This document shows, piece by piece, positions 8,990 through 17,771 of a stretch of DNA of 64,000 nt. The stretch covers positions 4,858,029-4,922,028 of the forward strand of contig NZ_CP007440.1 in NCBI RefSeq assembly GCF_001579845.1, given 5' to 3'. The notes beneath the pieces are model-generated. The model saw only the letters and a list, made by a program, of their open reading frames with translations, did no database searches and was not told the origin of the DNA. Origin of the DNA: Rhodoplanes sp. Z2-YC6860 (GTDB taxonomy: Bacteria > Pseudomonadota > Alphaproteobacteria > Rhizobiales > Xanthobacteraceae). The translations under genes and the position numbers were made by a program. Each line of letters starts with the position of its first letter. Position 1 is the first letter of the stretch.

Positions 8990-9934
8990 CTACCGGGGAA
9001 GTGTCCGGCGCCGCTCCTCGCTCATCGTCGGATTCCGCCCGTGGAACAGCGCAGCGGCAAGCTTGCGGATGCGCTGCTGCCAGGCAAGCCGCTCGATCCA
9101 CATCCTGGGAATGTCGGACACGCCCCAGACCGCGCCGGCGAGCTGCCCGGTCACGGCCGCGACGGTGTCGGCATCGTCGCCGAGATTGGCGGCGAGCACC
9201 ACGGCGTCGCGAAAATTGTCGGTCTGCCACACCGACCATAGTGCGGCTTCGAGCGTGTGGACCACATAGCCTGAGGACTGGATGTCGGCGCGCTGCTTGC
9301 CGATCCAGGAGCCGCGCGCGATCGCATCGATGTCCCGGTTCGCCGGCCATTGCCGGGGCCGCAGTACATGCTCCTTCGGCTGTGCCTCGATGGCGTCAAG
9401 CAGCACATCGGCGAAATAGGCGCAGGCCTCGACCGCGACCGGCGTGCTATGGGTGGTGAGGCTCTGGTCTCGCGCCGCCTTCAGCGCGTCGGCGCGCTCG
9501 CGATGCCAGTACATCGCGACCGGCGCTAGCCGCATCAGCGAGCCGTTGCCGGCGAATTCGGGATCGGTCAGGTCGGAGATCTGGTTTTCGGTCTTTTCGA
9601 AACGCCGGATCGCCTCCGAGGTGGTGTTGCCGATGCCGACACACGAACCGGTGCAGGAGTTGTCGCCGTAGCGGCGCCAGCGGCTGAAGCGCCGCAGCAG
9701 GTCGTCCTGGTCGAGGCCCTGACAGGCCATGATCGAATCGGCAACACAAAGCGCCAGCGCGGTGTCGTCGGTCCACTCGCCAGGCCGCAGCTCGAACGGA
9801 CCGCCGCCGACAATATCGGAAACCGGCGGCGCGGCGTCGCGCTGGGAGCCCTCGAGCGTCGCGCCGAGCGCGTCGCCGATCGCCAGTCCCACCAGCGCGC
9901 CCACGGACCTGTCCCAGCTGTGACTTTTCAACAT
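8990..9934 (-). CDS. ADP-ribosylglycohydrolase (DraG-like)
   Basis: 314 residues covering the full family fold. The metal-binding motifs that place two Mg ions at the active site are present: N-terminal GLAIGDALGATLEG, GEWTDDTALAL, and C-terminal NLGDDADTVAAVTGQLAGA. Such enzymes hydrolyse ADP-ribose from protein side chains or free ADP-ribosyl compounds. It is not next to a DraT or nitrogenase gene, so a nitrogenase-regulation role has no support here; it may deal with Arg-ADP-ribose or ADP-ribose metabolites. It lies 62 bp downstream of the P450 gene on the same strand. Confidence 0.92.
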   Translation of the reverse strand: MLKSHSWDRSVGALVGLAIGDALGATLEGSQRDAAPPVSDIVGGGPFELRPGEWTDDTALALCVADSIMACQGLDQDDLLRRFSRWRRYGDNSCTGSCVGIGNTTSEAIRRFEKTENQISDLTDPEFAGNGSLMRLAPVAMYWHRERADALKAARDQSLTTHSTPVAVEACAYFADVLLDAIEAQPKEHVLRPRQWPANRDIDAIARGSWIGKQRADIQSSGYVVHTLEAALWSVWQTDNFRDAVVLAANLGDDADTVAAVTGQLAGAVWGVSDIPRMWIERLAWQQRIRKLAAALFHGRNPTMSEERRRTLPR

Positions 9935-9996
9935 GCCGATGCGTTATACCGTGGCGACGGCGGCTGGCCAGCACTGGCATCTCCCCGGCCCACAGA

Positions 9997-11199
9997 TCAT
10001 TGCGCGGCGACCGGCAGGCCTTCGAGCGCCCGGATGCCGAGCCGTTTCCGCCAACGGATATCCGCGGGCGCTGTGGCGAGCCGCAGCTTCGGCCAGCGTT
10101 TGAACAGCGCCTCCAGCGCGCATTTGCCCTCGACGCGCGCAAGCTGATGGCCGAGACAGAAGTGAATGCCGGCGCCGAACGCCACATGGCGGTTCGGCCG
10201 GCGGGCCAGATCGAGCCGCCCGGGGGTCTCGTTGGCGTCCGGGTCCATGTTGGCGGCCGCCACCATGGCCATGATCTTGTCGCCGCGCTTGAGCGCGGCG
10301 CCGCCAAGCTCCATGTCGCGCTTGACGAAGCGCGGCTTGGAGAACTGCACCGGCGACACGAAGCGCAGAAACTCCTCGACCGCGAGATCGGCGCGGCTCC
10401 AGTCTTCCTCGAGCCAATCGCGCAGCGCCGGATTCTTCAGAAGCTCGAACACCGAGCCGCCGATCAGGTGCGTGGTGGTTTCGTGGCCGGCGAACAGCAG
10501 CAGGAAGATGGTCGAAACCATCTCCTCATTGCTGATCTGCGCGCCGTCCTTCCTTGCCCGGACCAACTCGCCAATCAGCCCCTCGCCGTCGCTCGTACCA
10601 ACGGCTTCGATGTGCTGCTCCAGATAGTGCTTGATCGAAAGAATGCTCGGGATGAGCAACACGAAGCCCGCAAGGCTCGACAGGTTGATCAGCCGGTTCG
10701 ACCAGGCGATGAACTTCGGCCGGTCGGCGAGCGGCAGGCCAAGCAATTCGCAGATCACCGACAGCGGCAGCCGCCGCGCATAGCGCACCATCAGGTCGGC
10801 AGGCGCCCCATCCGAGAACAGCTCGCCGGCGAGTTGATCGGCCAGCGCCATGATATGCGGCCGCATTTCAAGCACGGCGCGCCGGCGGAACGCCTCGTCG
10901 ACGATGCCGCGCAGCCGGCTGTGGTCCGGCTCGTCGGTCGTCAGCATGTTGTTCGAGAGCACGCGGATCACCCGCGGCATCCACCAGCGCATGCCAGCGA
11001 CGTTGCCGTCCTTGCGCAGCGTGAAAGTCTCGCTGTCCTTGAGCACCTGACCGGCGATGTCCTGCGTGGTCGTGATCCATGTGCGGCCTATGATCGGCAG
11101 TTTCGCGTCGACCACCGCGCCCGACGCCCGAAGCTTTTCGATCGCCGCAGCGGGATTGCGGAAGAACTCCTGACTGGTGAAATCGATACCGGCTGTCAT
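9997..11199 (-). CDS. Cytochrome P450
   Basis: 400 residues, normal for a soluble bacterial P450. The I-helix oxygen-activation motif is AGHETT (about residues 238-243), an ExxR helix appears in EEFLRF, and the heme-ligand motif is FGAGIHFCLG with Cys348. It would monooxygenate a small hydrophobic substrate with electrons from a ferredoxin and reductase encoded elsewhere; none is adjacent. The start at 11199 has GGGGAAGG upstream. Neighbours do not identify the substrate. Confidence 0.95.
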   Translation of the reverse strand: MTAGIDFTSQEFFRNPAAAIEKLRASGAVVDAKLPIIGRTWITTTQDIAGQVLKDSETFTLRKDGNVAGMRWWMPRVIRVLSNNMLTTDEPDHSRLRGIVDEAFRRRAVLEMRPHIMALADQLAGELFSDGAPADLMVRYARRLPLSVICELLGLPLADRPKFIAWSNRLINLSSLAGFVLLIPSILSIKHYLEQHIEAVGTSDGEGLIGELVRARKDGAQISNEEMVSTIFLLLFAGHETTTHLIGGSVFELLKNPALRDWLEEDWSRADLAVEEFLRFVSPVQFSKPRFVKRDMELGGAALKRGDKIMAMVAAANMDPDANETPGRLDLARRPNRHVAFGAGIHFCLGHQLARVEGKCALEALFKRWPKLRLATAPADIRWRKRLGIRALEGLPVAAQ

Positions 11200-11402
11200 G
11201 GCCTTCCCCGGATCACTTGAAGCCAGCTACACATCAGGTGTCCGCCCCGTCTGCGCATCGGCCTTCAGCGGGCCCGCAGCCCTGCTGCCCGCGGAATGCA
11301 TGCCGGCCGCTTGCCCATTGACCATGCAGCCGCCATCACGCCAGATGGATTTGCTGGGTAACAACAACACGCGCAACGTCAATGCGCCTGCGGGAGGACA
11401 TC

Positions 11403-12701
11403 ATGGCTGGGGAACTGACTTACACGCCGCGTGAGCGCAAAATGGTCGCGTGGTCCGCGATCCTGGGCTACGCGTTCGACTTCTACAATCTGATCGTGAT
11501 CGCGTTTCTGATGATCCCGATCCAGAAATCGCTGAACGTCAGTCAATCGCAGACCGGCCTGATCGTCGCCGGCACGCTCGCCGCATCCGTGCTCGGCGGC
11601 ATCCTGTTCGGCTGGCTCGGCGACAAGATCGGCCGCAAGAACGCGCTGCTCTGGACTTTGCTCCTCCTCGCGCTCGGATCGCTCGCCTCGGCGCTGGCGT
11701 GGGACTTCAACTCGCTGCTCATCTTCCGCATCATCACCGGTATCGGCGTCGGTGGCGAATGGGGCGCCGGCATGGTTCTGCTCAACGAGGTCTGGGACAA
11801 TCGCCGCCGTGGCGTCGGCAGCGCCATCGTGCAGGCGATGTCGTCGGCCGGCACCGCGATGGCCTCGATCGCCGCAACCGTGGCGCTGACCTATTTCGAC
11901 GCCGACACCGCGTGGCGCGTGGCGCTCGGCGTCGGCGGCCTGCCGCTTCTGCTGATGCTGTTCGTGCGATCGAAGATGCCGGAGTCGCGGCTGTGGCAGG
12001 AGTTCAAGCGCCGGGAGAGCGCCGGCGAACTGCCGCCGGAGAAGCTTGCCCAGACCACTCCGATCGTCGAGATATTCAAGGGCGCGTCGCTGCGCTATCT
12101 CGTCGTCGGGGTCATCATCGCGGGCGGCTACATCATCGCCTATCAGAGCATCAGCATCTTCATGCCGACGCTGATCCTGCGTGACCTCGGCGGCAATCTC
12201 GGTGCGTTGCGCGCCATCACGCTGTGGTTTGCCGCGGTCTCTGCGGTCGGCATGATCGGCGGTGGCTATATCAGCGATGCCTTTGGCCGCAGAGTCTCGA
12301 TCATCGTCGCGACACTGATCGGGCTCGCAGGCCTCATCGCCATCCACTCAACGAGCGCCACCCGCTTTCCCGGCGACTATATGAGCTGGGGTCTGTTCTG
12401 GGCGTATCTGCTCTGGGGGTTCGGCCAGGCCTCGATCGGCCAGTTCGGGCCATGGTTCGCCGAGCTTTACCCGGTCGAGATGCGGGCCACCGCGACCTCG
12501 ACGATCTTCAACATCGGCCGCCTGATCGGCAGCATGGCGCCCTATATCGTGCCAGCGATCATCGCGGCAGGCCTCGTCGGCTCGCTCCGCGATGCGATGA
12601 TGCTCGGCATCGTCGGCGCCGCGATCAGCCTCGTCTTCACGTTCTTGCTGCCGGAGACCGTGGGCCGCACCTTTGCGGTGGTCGAGAAGAAAGAGCGCTA
12701 A
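11403..12701 (+). CDS. MFS transporter (aromatic acid/sialate symporter-like)
   Basis: 432 residues with about 12 membrane segments. The signature between segments 2 and 3 is FGWLGDKIGRKNA and a charged motif occurs after segment 1 (YAFDFYNLIVIAF). It resembles the proton symporters of the AAHS and sialate groups, which carry carboxylates. The start at 11403 has GGGAGGA. Its stop overlaps the stop of the convergent cupin gene by 4 bp. Given the nearby catabolic genes, import of an organic acid is a reasonable inference. Confidence 0.85.
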   Translation: MAGELTYTPRERKMVAWSAILGYAFDFYNLIVIAFLMIPIQKSLNVSQSQTGLIVAGTLAASVLGGILFGWLGDKIGRKNALLWTLLLLALGSLASALAWDFNSLLIFRIITGIGVGGEWGAGMVLLNEVWDNRRRGVGSAIVQAMSSAGTAMASIAATVALTYFDADTAWRVALGVGGLPLLLMLFVRSKMPESRLWQEFKRRESAGELPPEKLAQTTPIVEIFKGASLRYLVVGVIIAGGYIIAYQSISIFMPTLILRDLGGNLGALRAITLWFAAVSAVGMIGGGYISDAFGRRVSIIVATLIGLAGLIAIHSTSATRFPGDYMSWGLFWAYLLWGFGQASIGQFGPWFAELYPVEMRATATSTIFNIGRLIGSMAPYIVPAIIAAGLVGSLRDAMMLGIVGAAISLVFTFLLPETVGRTFAVVEKKER

Positions 12702-13063
12702 CAGGCGATGAAATCGAACTTCGAGCCGGCCGGCGCGTAGATCTCGAAAATCTCGAACGGCTCGTCCGACACGTTGCTGAGCGAATGCGGCATGCCGGCC
12801 GGGATGAAGACCACTTGGTCCTTCTTGACGGTGTAGGACTTGCCGTCCGCGATCAGCTCGCCCTCACCGCTCCGCACGATGTAGACGTTGTCGGCCTGGC
12901 TGTGCTTGTGCAGGCTGCCGCGCGGGCCTCCGGGCACGAGCTTGTTCAAATGCACGTCGAGCGTTTCGGTGCCGAGCGACGTGTTGACGAGTTTGATCTT
13001 GCTGCCGCGGCCCTTCTCCATCGGCTCGGCCACGGCGGTGTTGAGGTCGATGATCTTCAGCAC
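12698..13063 (-). CDS. Cupin-domain protein
   Basis: 121 residues making one cupin barrel. Motif 1 is GGPRGSLHKHSQADNVYIV with two His as metal ligands, motif 2 is FIPAGMPHSLSNVSD with a third His. It could be a small metal-dependent oxygenase or isomerase, or a ligand-binding protein. The start is 11 bp after the preceding cyclodeaminase-like gene on the same strand, which suggests co-transcription and a shared pathway. Confidence 0.85.
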   Translation of the reverse strand: MLKIIDLNTAVAEPMEKGRGSKIKLVNTSLGTETLDVHLNKLVPGGPRGSLHKHSQADNVYIVRSGEGELIADGKSYTVKKDQVVFIPAGMPHSLSNVSDEPFEIFEIYAPAGSKFDFIAC

Positions 13064-13074
13064 GGCTTGCTCCC

Positions 13075-14082
13075 TTACACCGGCGCGCGCGCCGCCGGCA
13101 GCGTGATGCCCAGGCCCTTACCTTTGGCCTGCTGATAGAGATAGTGGCAGATCGCGACGTCCTGGGTGACGAGCCCAGTGGTGTGGATCAGGATGCGCTC
13201 GTCGGCCCGCTCGCGGCCGGACTTGGTGCCTGCGACCACCTCGTGAATCTCGCCGTGGAGCTTGTCACGGGTGAAGGTGCCGACATCCACCATCTGCTTG
13301 AAGAACGGCATCAGGTAGTTCATCTCCCAGCTGTCGATCACCACTTTGTCGACCTTCACCCAGCCCTCGGGCTCGAATTCGCGGCGGGCGAGCGAAATGA
13401 ACACCGCGCCAGGCTTGAGCCAAGCCTCGCGGGTCATGACCTCCGACGAGGTGGTGCCGCCGACCGCGATGTCGGCCGCACGAACCACATCCTCGATACG
13501 CTCCTTCGGCACGACCGGAATGCCGAGAGTCTTCGACCATTCCGCCGCGAAAGCCTCTCGGCTTTCCGGCCGCCGCGACGTCACCAGGATCTGCTCGAAC
13601 TTGTACTGCGTGAGAAGGCAGCGCATGGCATTGGTGCCCATCGAGCCGATGCCAACCAGTCCCAGCACCTTCGGCGAAACCGGACCGAGCCACTTGCAAG
13701 GGATCACGGCGGCGGCGGCACTGCGCAGGCCGTAAACCAGATGCTCGTCCACGATCGCAAGCGCATGACCGGTCATCGGATCGGACAAAGCGATCCACCG
13801 TGTGCAATCGAGCCCACCGACGGTGTTGCGATGACCGTCGTTGTAATAGTTGTACATCCGCACGCCGGTCACCGGGATGTCCTTCAGAAGCGTGCCCTTG
13901 ACGTGCCAATGGTTGTGGAAGCCTTCCTCGATGTCGAGCTTGAAACTCGGCGGCTTCGACAGCACGACACTGCCGCGCGCATGCATGCGGTAGACGTCCT
14001 CGCAGACTCTCATCGCATCTTCGACGGAGAGAAGCTTCAGCGTGTCCTGATAGGAAACGAAAAGCACATCAGGATGGCTCAT
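13075..14082 (-). CDS. Ornithine cyclodeaminase/mu-crystallin family protein
   Basis: 335 residues. The Rossmann motif is VLGLVGIGSMGTNAMR, preceded by the conserved DEHLVYGLRSAAAAVIP region; both are standard for this NAD(P)-dependent family, which includes ornithine cyclodeaminase, alanine dehydrogenase and ketimine reductases. The key acid region (SDPMTGHALAIVDE) is present. The start is uncertain: ATGs at 14082 and 14100 are both possible and neither has a strong ribosome site. It sits between two Bug binding-protein genes and a cupin gene, all on the same strand, pointing to catabolism of an imported amino-acid-like or carboxylate compound. Confidence 0.85.
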   Translation of the reverse strand: MSHPDVLFVSYQDTLKLLSVEDAMRVCEDVYRMHARGSVVLSKPPSFKLDIEEGFHNHWHVKGTLLKDIPVTGVRMYNYYNDGHRNTVGGLDCTRWIALSDPMTGHALAIVDEHLVYGLRSAAAAVIPCKWLGPVSPKVLGLVGIGSMGTNAMRCLLTQYKFEQILVTSRRPESREAFAAEWSKTLGIPVVPKERIEDVVRAADIAVGGTTSSEVMTREAWLKPGAVFISLARREFEPEGWVKVDKVVIDSWEMNYLMPFFKQMVDVGTFTRDKLHGEIHEVVAGTKSGRERADERILIHTTGLVTQDVAICHYLYQQAKGKGLGITLPAARAPV

Positions 14083-14235
14083 CAAACCCAGGCCTTTCAT
14101 GAGCGGATGGACGGAGGGGAAGACAAAGACTGTTTCAGGAAAGCAATCGCAGCGCCAGAAAAAATGGCAATGCCTGACGCGCAAATGCGCATGGCCGTTC
14201 CGTCAAACGGACCATGCTTTCTCGCCGCGGTCCCG

Positions 14236-15207
14236 CTACTCCAGCTTTGCGCCGGATGCTTTCACCACGGCGCCCAGCCTTGGGATTTCCGAAGCAACGA
14301 GCGCGCTGAACTCAGCCGGGCCGCCGACCAGCGGCTCGATGCCCTGCTTCGCCATCCAATCCTTGAACTCCTGCTGCTCCATCACCTTGGCGACATCTGC
14401 CCTGACCTTCTCCACGATCTCCGGCGACGTTCCGGCCGGAGCCAGCAGGCCGTACCAGTTCACGATATTGAAGGTCGGGTAGCCGGACTCCGCGATGGTC
14501 GGCGCGTCGGGAAACGCCGGCGATCTGGTTTTGCCCGTCACCGCGAGCACGCGCAGCTTGCCCGCTTCGACATGCTCTTTAATCGATGCCGGACCATTGA
14601 ACATCACCGGGATCTCGCCGGTCAGCTGAGCGAGTGTCGCCGGGGCGCCGCCGCGATAAGGGACGTGCACCAGATTGATGTTCGCAAGCGACTTCAGCAT
14701 CTCCATTGCCAGATGGTGCGCGCTGCCGATGCCCACCGAACCGAAATTGAGCGGCGGCTGATGGTTGCGGGCGTATTCGATGAACTCAGCGAAATTCCTG
14801 GCCGGCACGTCTTTGTTGACGACAAGCATCAACTGGTAGGTGCCAAGCGTCGTGATCGGCGCGAAATCCTTGATCGGGTCATAGCCGACGCTCGGATAAA
14901 GGCTGAGATTGGTCGCGAGCGTCGCGTCCGTACCGAACAGCAGCGTGTACCCATCGGCGGGTGCTTTGGCGACCGAAAGGGTCGCGATGCCGCCGTTGGC
15001 ACCCGGCCGATTCATCGTGATGACGGGCTGCGGCCAGGTCTTGGAAAGCCGCTCAGCGACGGCGCGCGTCAGCACATCCGTCAACCCGCCCGGCGGATAG
15101 GGAACGACGATCTGAACAGGCCTCGTTGGATAGGCCGGGTCGGCATAGGCCGGAATGACGAGACCCGCTGCGAGGAGCAGCGCCGCAAGCAAGCTGAAGC
15201 GTTTCAA
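14236..15207 (-). CDS. Bug-family tricarboxylate transport substrate-binding protein
   Basis: 323 residues with a Sec signal peptide (LLAALLLAAGLVIPAYA). The mature protein begins DPAYPTRPVQIVVPYPPGG, the hallmark N-terminus of the family, with the later ligand loop DGYTLLFGTDATLATN and the GVGIGSAHHL-like segment GSVGIGSAHHLAME. These periplasmic proteins bind carboxylates and many are orphans without a membrane partner, as here. It is 13 bp downstream of a second Bug gene, likely in the same transcript. Confidence 0.92.
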   Translation of the reverse strand: MKRFSLLAALLLAAGLVIPAYADPAYPTRPVQIVVPYPPGGLTDVLTRAVAERLSKTWPQPVITMNRPGANGGIATLSVAKAPADGYTLLFGTDATLATNLSLYPSVGYDPIKDFAPITTLGTYQLMLVVNKDVPARNFAEFIEYARNHQPPLNFGSVGIGSAHHLAMEMLKSLANINLVHVPYRGGAPATLAQLTGEIPVMFNGPASIKEHVEAGKLRVLAVTGKTRSPAFPDAPTIAESGYPTFNIVNWYGLLAPAGTSPEIVEKVRADVAKVMEQQEFKDWMAKQGIEPLVGGPAEFSALVASEIPRLGAVVKASGAKLE

Positions 15208-15220
15208 GATTTGTCCGTCC

Positions 15221-16249
15221 TCAATTTGCGACTGGCGGCACCAGGCCCGCGGCCTTCAACAAGCCGCTATACACCGATTGATCGCGCTTGATGATCTCGG
15301 CGAGTTCTTCCGGCGTTGTGGTCTTGGGATCGATGCCGAGATCGACGAAACGCTTGCCGATATCGGGCTGCTTCGCCGCTTCGATGGTGCCTTGCGAAAT
15401 TTTCTCGACGATCTCGCGCGGTGTGCCGCGCGGCGCGAAAAATCCGTTCCAGGTATCCAGCGCGAAGCCCGGGTAGAATTCTGAAATCGATGGGATGTCG
15501 GGAAGGCTCGAAAGCCGCTTCGCCGACGAGATCGCGAGCACGCGGATATTTTCGTTGGTCATCTGCGCCGCCATGTCGGACACGCCGGTCCAGGCCATCT
15601 CCACGGTGCCCTGCACCAGCGCGGCAGTGGCCTGGGCCGAGCCCTTGAACGGCACGTGGACAATGTCGATGCCCGCGCGTGCGCCGAACCCCGCGCCCAG
15701 AAGATGGCTGGTCGCGCCGCTGCCCGCGGTTGCATAGTTGAGTTTTCCCGGATTGGCTTTCGCATACGCGACGAATTCCGGCACGGTCTTGGCCGGAAGC
15801 GACGCCTTGATGCCGAGCAGGAACGGGATCGTGCCGAACACCGAAGCCGGCGCGAATGAGTCCGGTTCGTAGCCCACCTTCTGGATGTACGGCGAAACGC
15901 CGAACTGCGAAGCCGAGCCAAACAGAAGCGTGTAGCCGTCAGGCGCGGCATTGGCGACGTAGGTTGCGCCAATGGAGCCGCCTGCGCCGAGCCGGTTCTC
16001 GATCACAAAAGGCTGGTTGAATTTTTCCGACAGATGCTTCGAGGCGAGTCTCGCCAGGATGTCGGTGAAGCCGCCGGGCGCGTAGGGCACGACCACAGTG
16101 ACGGTTCGTGTCGGCCAGTCGGCAGCTTGCGCCGGAGTTGCAGCGAGCATCGCCAGCAAGCCAAGAACACAGACACCCCGTCGCGTCACACGGAACCGTC
16201 CTCCCTCACGCTGGGGGCCGCCTGATTGTTGAGCCTGATGGCGCGTCAT
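15221..16249 (-). CDS. Bug-family tricarboxylate transport substrate-binding protein
   Basis: 342 residues. After a basic N-region and hydrophobic core (GVCVLGLLAMLAATPAQA), the mature start DWPTRTVTVVVPYAPGG and the DGYTLLFGSASQFGVS loop are typical. The frame is open to 16384, but the ATG at 16249 has GAGAGAAA upstream and gives a proper signal peptide. It is a paralogue of the adjacent downstream Bug protein yet clearly diverged, so the two probably bind different carboxylates. No TctA/TctB membrane gene is near. Confidence 0.9.
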   Translation of the reverse strand: MTRHQAQQSGGPQREGGRFRVTRRGVCVLGLLAMLAATPAQAADWPTRTVTVVVPYAPGGFTDILARLASKHLSEKFNQPFVIENRLGAGGSIGATYVANAAPDGYTLLFGSASQFGVSPYIQKVGYEPDSFAPASVFGTIPFLLGIKASLPAKTVPEFVAYAKANPGKLNYATAGSGATSHLLGAGFGARAGIDIVHVPFKGSAQATAALVQGTVEMAWTGVSDMAAQMTNENIRVLAISSAKRLSSLPDIPSISEFYPGFALDTWNGFFAPRGTPREIVEKISQGTIEAAKQPDIGKRFVDLGIDPKTTTPEELAEIIKRDQSVYSGLLKAAGLVPPVAN

Positions 16250-16334
16250 CGTTTCTCTCGCAGTGGTCCGGTCGGCATTCGTCGCCGCGCACTGTACGAG
16301 CAACTTCCGGGCCAATGTAGAGAAAGAGTACGGC

Positions 16335-17555
16335 TTAACGATCGGTTCTGGTATGCGTCGTGTCGCCGCCGAACAGCGCGGCAACCATCGAAATCAACGC
16401 CAGCACGATAACCCCGCCGCCATAGATGTATGCGGTGTTGGCGAGCCCGATGCGCGGGATCGCGAGACCGGCCGCGATCGCCGGCAGGCTGAAGGCCAGA
16501 TAGCACTGCACGTAGAAGGCGGACAGCAGCCCTGCCCGCTGATCGGCATGGGCGGTCGGCAACAGCGATTGCAGCGAGCCGGAGAAGCTCGCGCCGAAGC
16601 CGACACCCGCGACGATCGTGCCGGCGAACAGCGCACCGACCGCCTGCTGCTCGATGCCGAACAGCGAAATTGCGGCACCAAGCGACAGCATCACGGTGCC
16701 GACCTGAACCAGAAGCCGCGGCTTGAGGCTGCGCGCGCCCGCGACCGTCATCGCCGCGGTCGCCATCAAGGTGGCGACCACTACGCCGCCGGTCAGCGCC
16801 GATGAAGCATGCATTGCGGTCGCGACGATGGCGGGCATCAGCGCCAGGTAGAACGCACCGAACGCCCACACCGCGACGTTGCCCGGCGTCAGCCGGAGCA
16901 GCGCGGCCCGCGATTGAACAGGCACGGCGACGTGGGGTCGCAACGACGCCCACGCGCCGGCCTTGCCGGCGGTGGTCTCCGGCATGGCCCACAGCGCGAC
17001 GAAAAGCACAGCCGTCACTGCGAGCAGAACCTCGAAGATGAGATGCATGGGATTGGGCGCGAACGCGACCAGCAGGCCCGAGCCGAGCGCTCCGACGGTC
17101 AAGCCCAGAAAGATGAACACGCTGTTGAGCAGCGGGCCGTGTCGCTTGTTGGTGTCGAGGATCGCAGCACCAAGCACCGTGATGCCCGTGCCGACCGAAA
17201 GCCCCTGGACCGCGCGGGCAAACAACAGATGCGCGAGATCGTTGGTCCGCACGAACAGCAGCATCGCGCCGACGTTCAGCAGGAGCGAAGCGACAATGAC
17301 AGGCTTTCGCCCGATGTGGTCCGAGAGGCTCCCGACAGTCAGCAGCGCAACCAGCAAGCTGAAGGCGTAGACCGCAAACACCGTTGTGATCATCAGCGGG
17401 CTCAAGTGCAGCGACTGCTGATAGAGCGGATAAAGCGGCGTTGGCGCGGCGCTCGATGCCGCAAGCAACACCGCAGCAAGAAAGCTGAACACCGTCATCG
17501 CGCTGGTCGGCAGGGTGCGCTTGGCCGCCTGCGATTTGGGAACGGGCGCGTGCAT
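16335..17555 (-). CDS. MFS transporter
   Basis: 406 residues with about 12 membrane segments. The cytoplasmic loop motif GSLSDHIGRKPVIVAS lies between segments 2 and 3, and APTPLYPLYQ near the N-terminus is typical of drug/sugar-efflux-type MFS proteins. The start at 17555 has GGAGAA at good distance; the longer frame to 17636 adds no membrane segment. Substrate unknown. It is 85 bp upstream of the Bug pair and may be separately transcribed. Confidence 0.85.
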   Translation of the reverse strand: MHAPVPKSQAAKRTLPTSAMTVFSFLAAVLLAASSAAPTPLYPLYQQSLHLSPLMITTVFAVYAFSLLVALLTVGSLSDHIGRKPVIVASLLLNVGAMLLFVRTNDLAHLLFARAVQGLSVGTGITVLGAAILDTNKRHGPLLNSVFIFLGLTVGALGSGLLVAFAPNPMHLIFEVLLAVTAVLFVALWAMPETTAGKAGAWASLRPHVAVPVQSRAALLRLTPGNVAVWAFGAFYLALMPAIVATAMHASSALTGGVVVATLMATAAMTVAGARSLKPRLLVQVGTVMLSLGAAISLFGIEQQAVGALFAGTIVAGVGFGASFSGSLQSLLPTAHADQRAGLLSAFYVQCYLAFSLPAIAAGLAIPRIGLANTAYIYGGGVIVLALISMVAALFGGDTTHTRTDR

Positions 17556-17771
17556 GGTAATTCTCCGTCGCTCGGAATTCGGTTTGCCCGCAATCGGTCG
17601 AGCTTCGGCAAATAGGGGTATATGCTCGTATTTCAAGCCACCCGATATCTGCTCGTGGTGAAGACGTGCGACGTCTGGACGTTTGTGACCGATTGGCAGG
17701 ATCAGACCGCCCGGCTGTCTTCGATGGCTGCTATGAAATTATGCTGGCAAGCTGCCGAAGCCCCAATGGCC

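Noticed and set aside
13144-15291. 715-codon plus-strand open frame
   Set aside because: Antisense to the cyclodeaminase-like and Bug genes, both clearly recognised; no domain in the plus frame.
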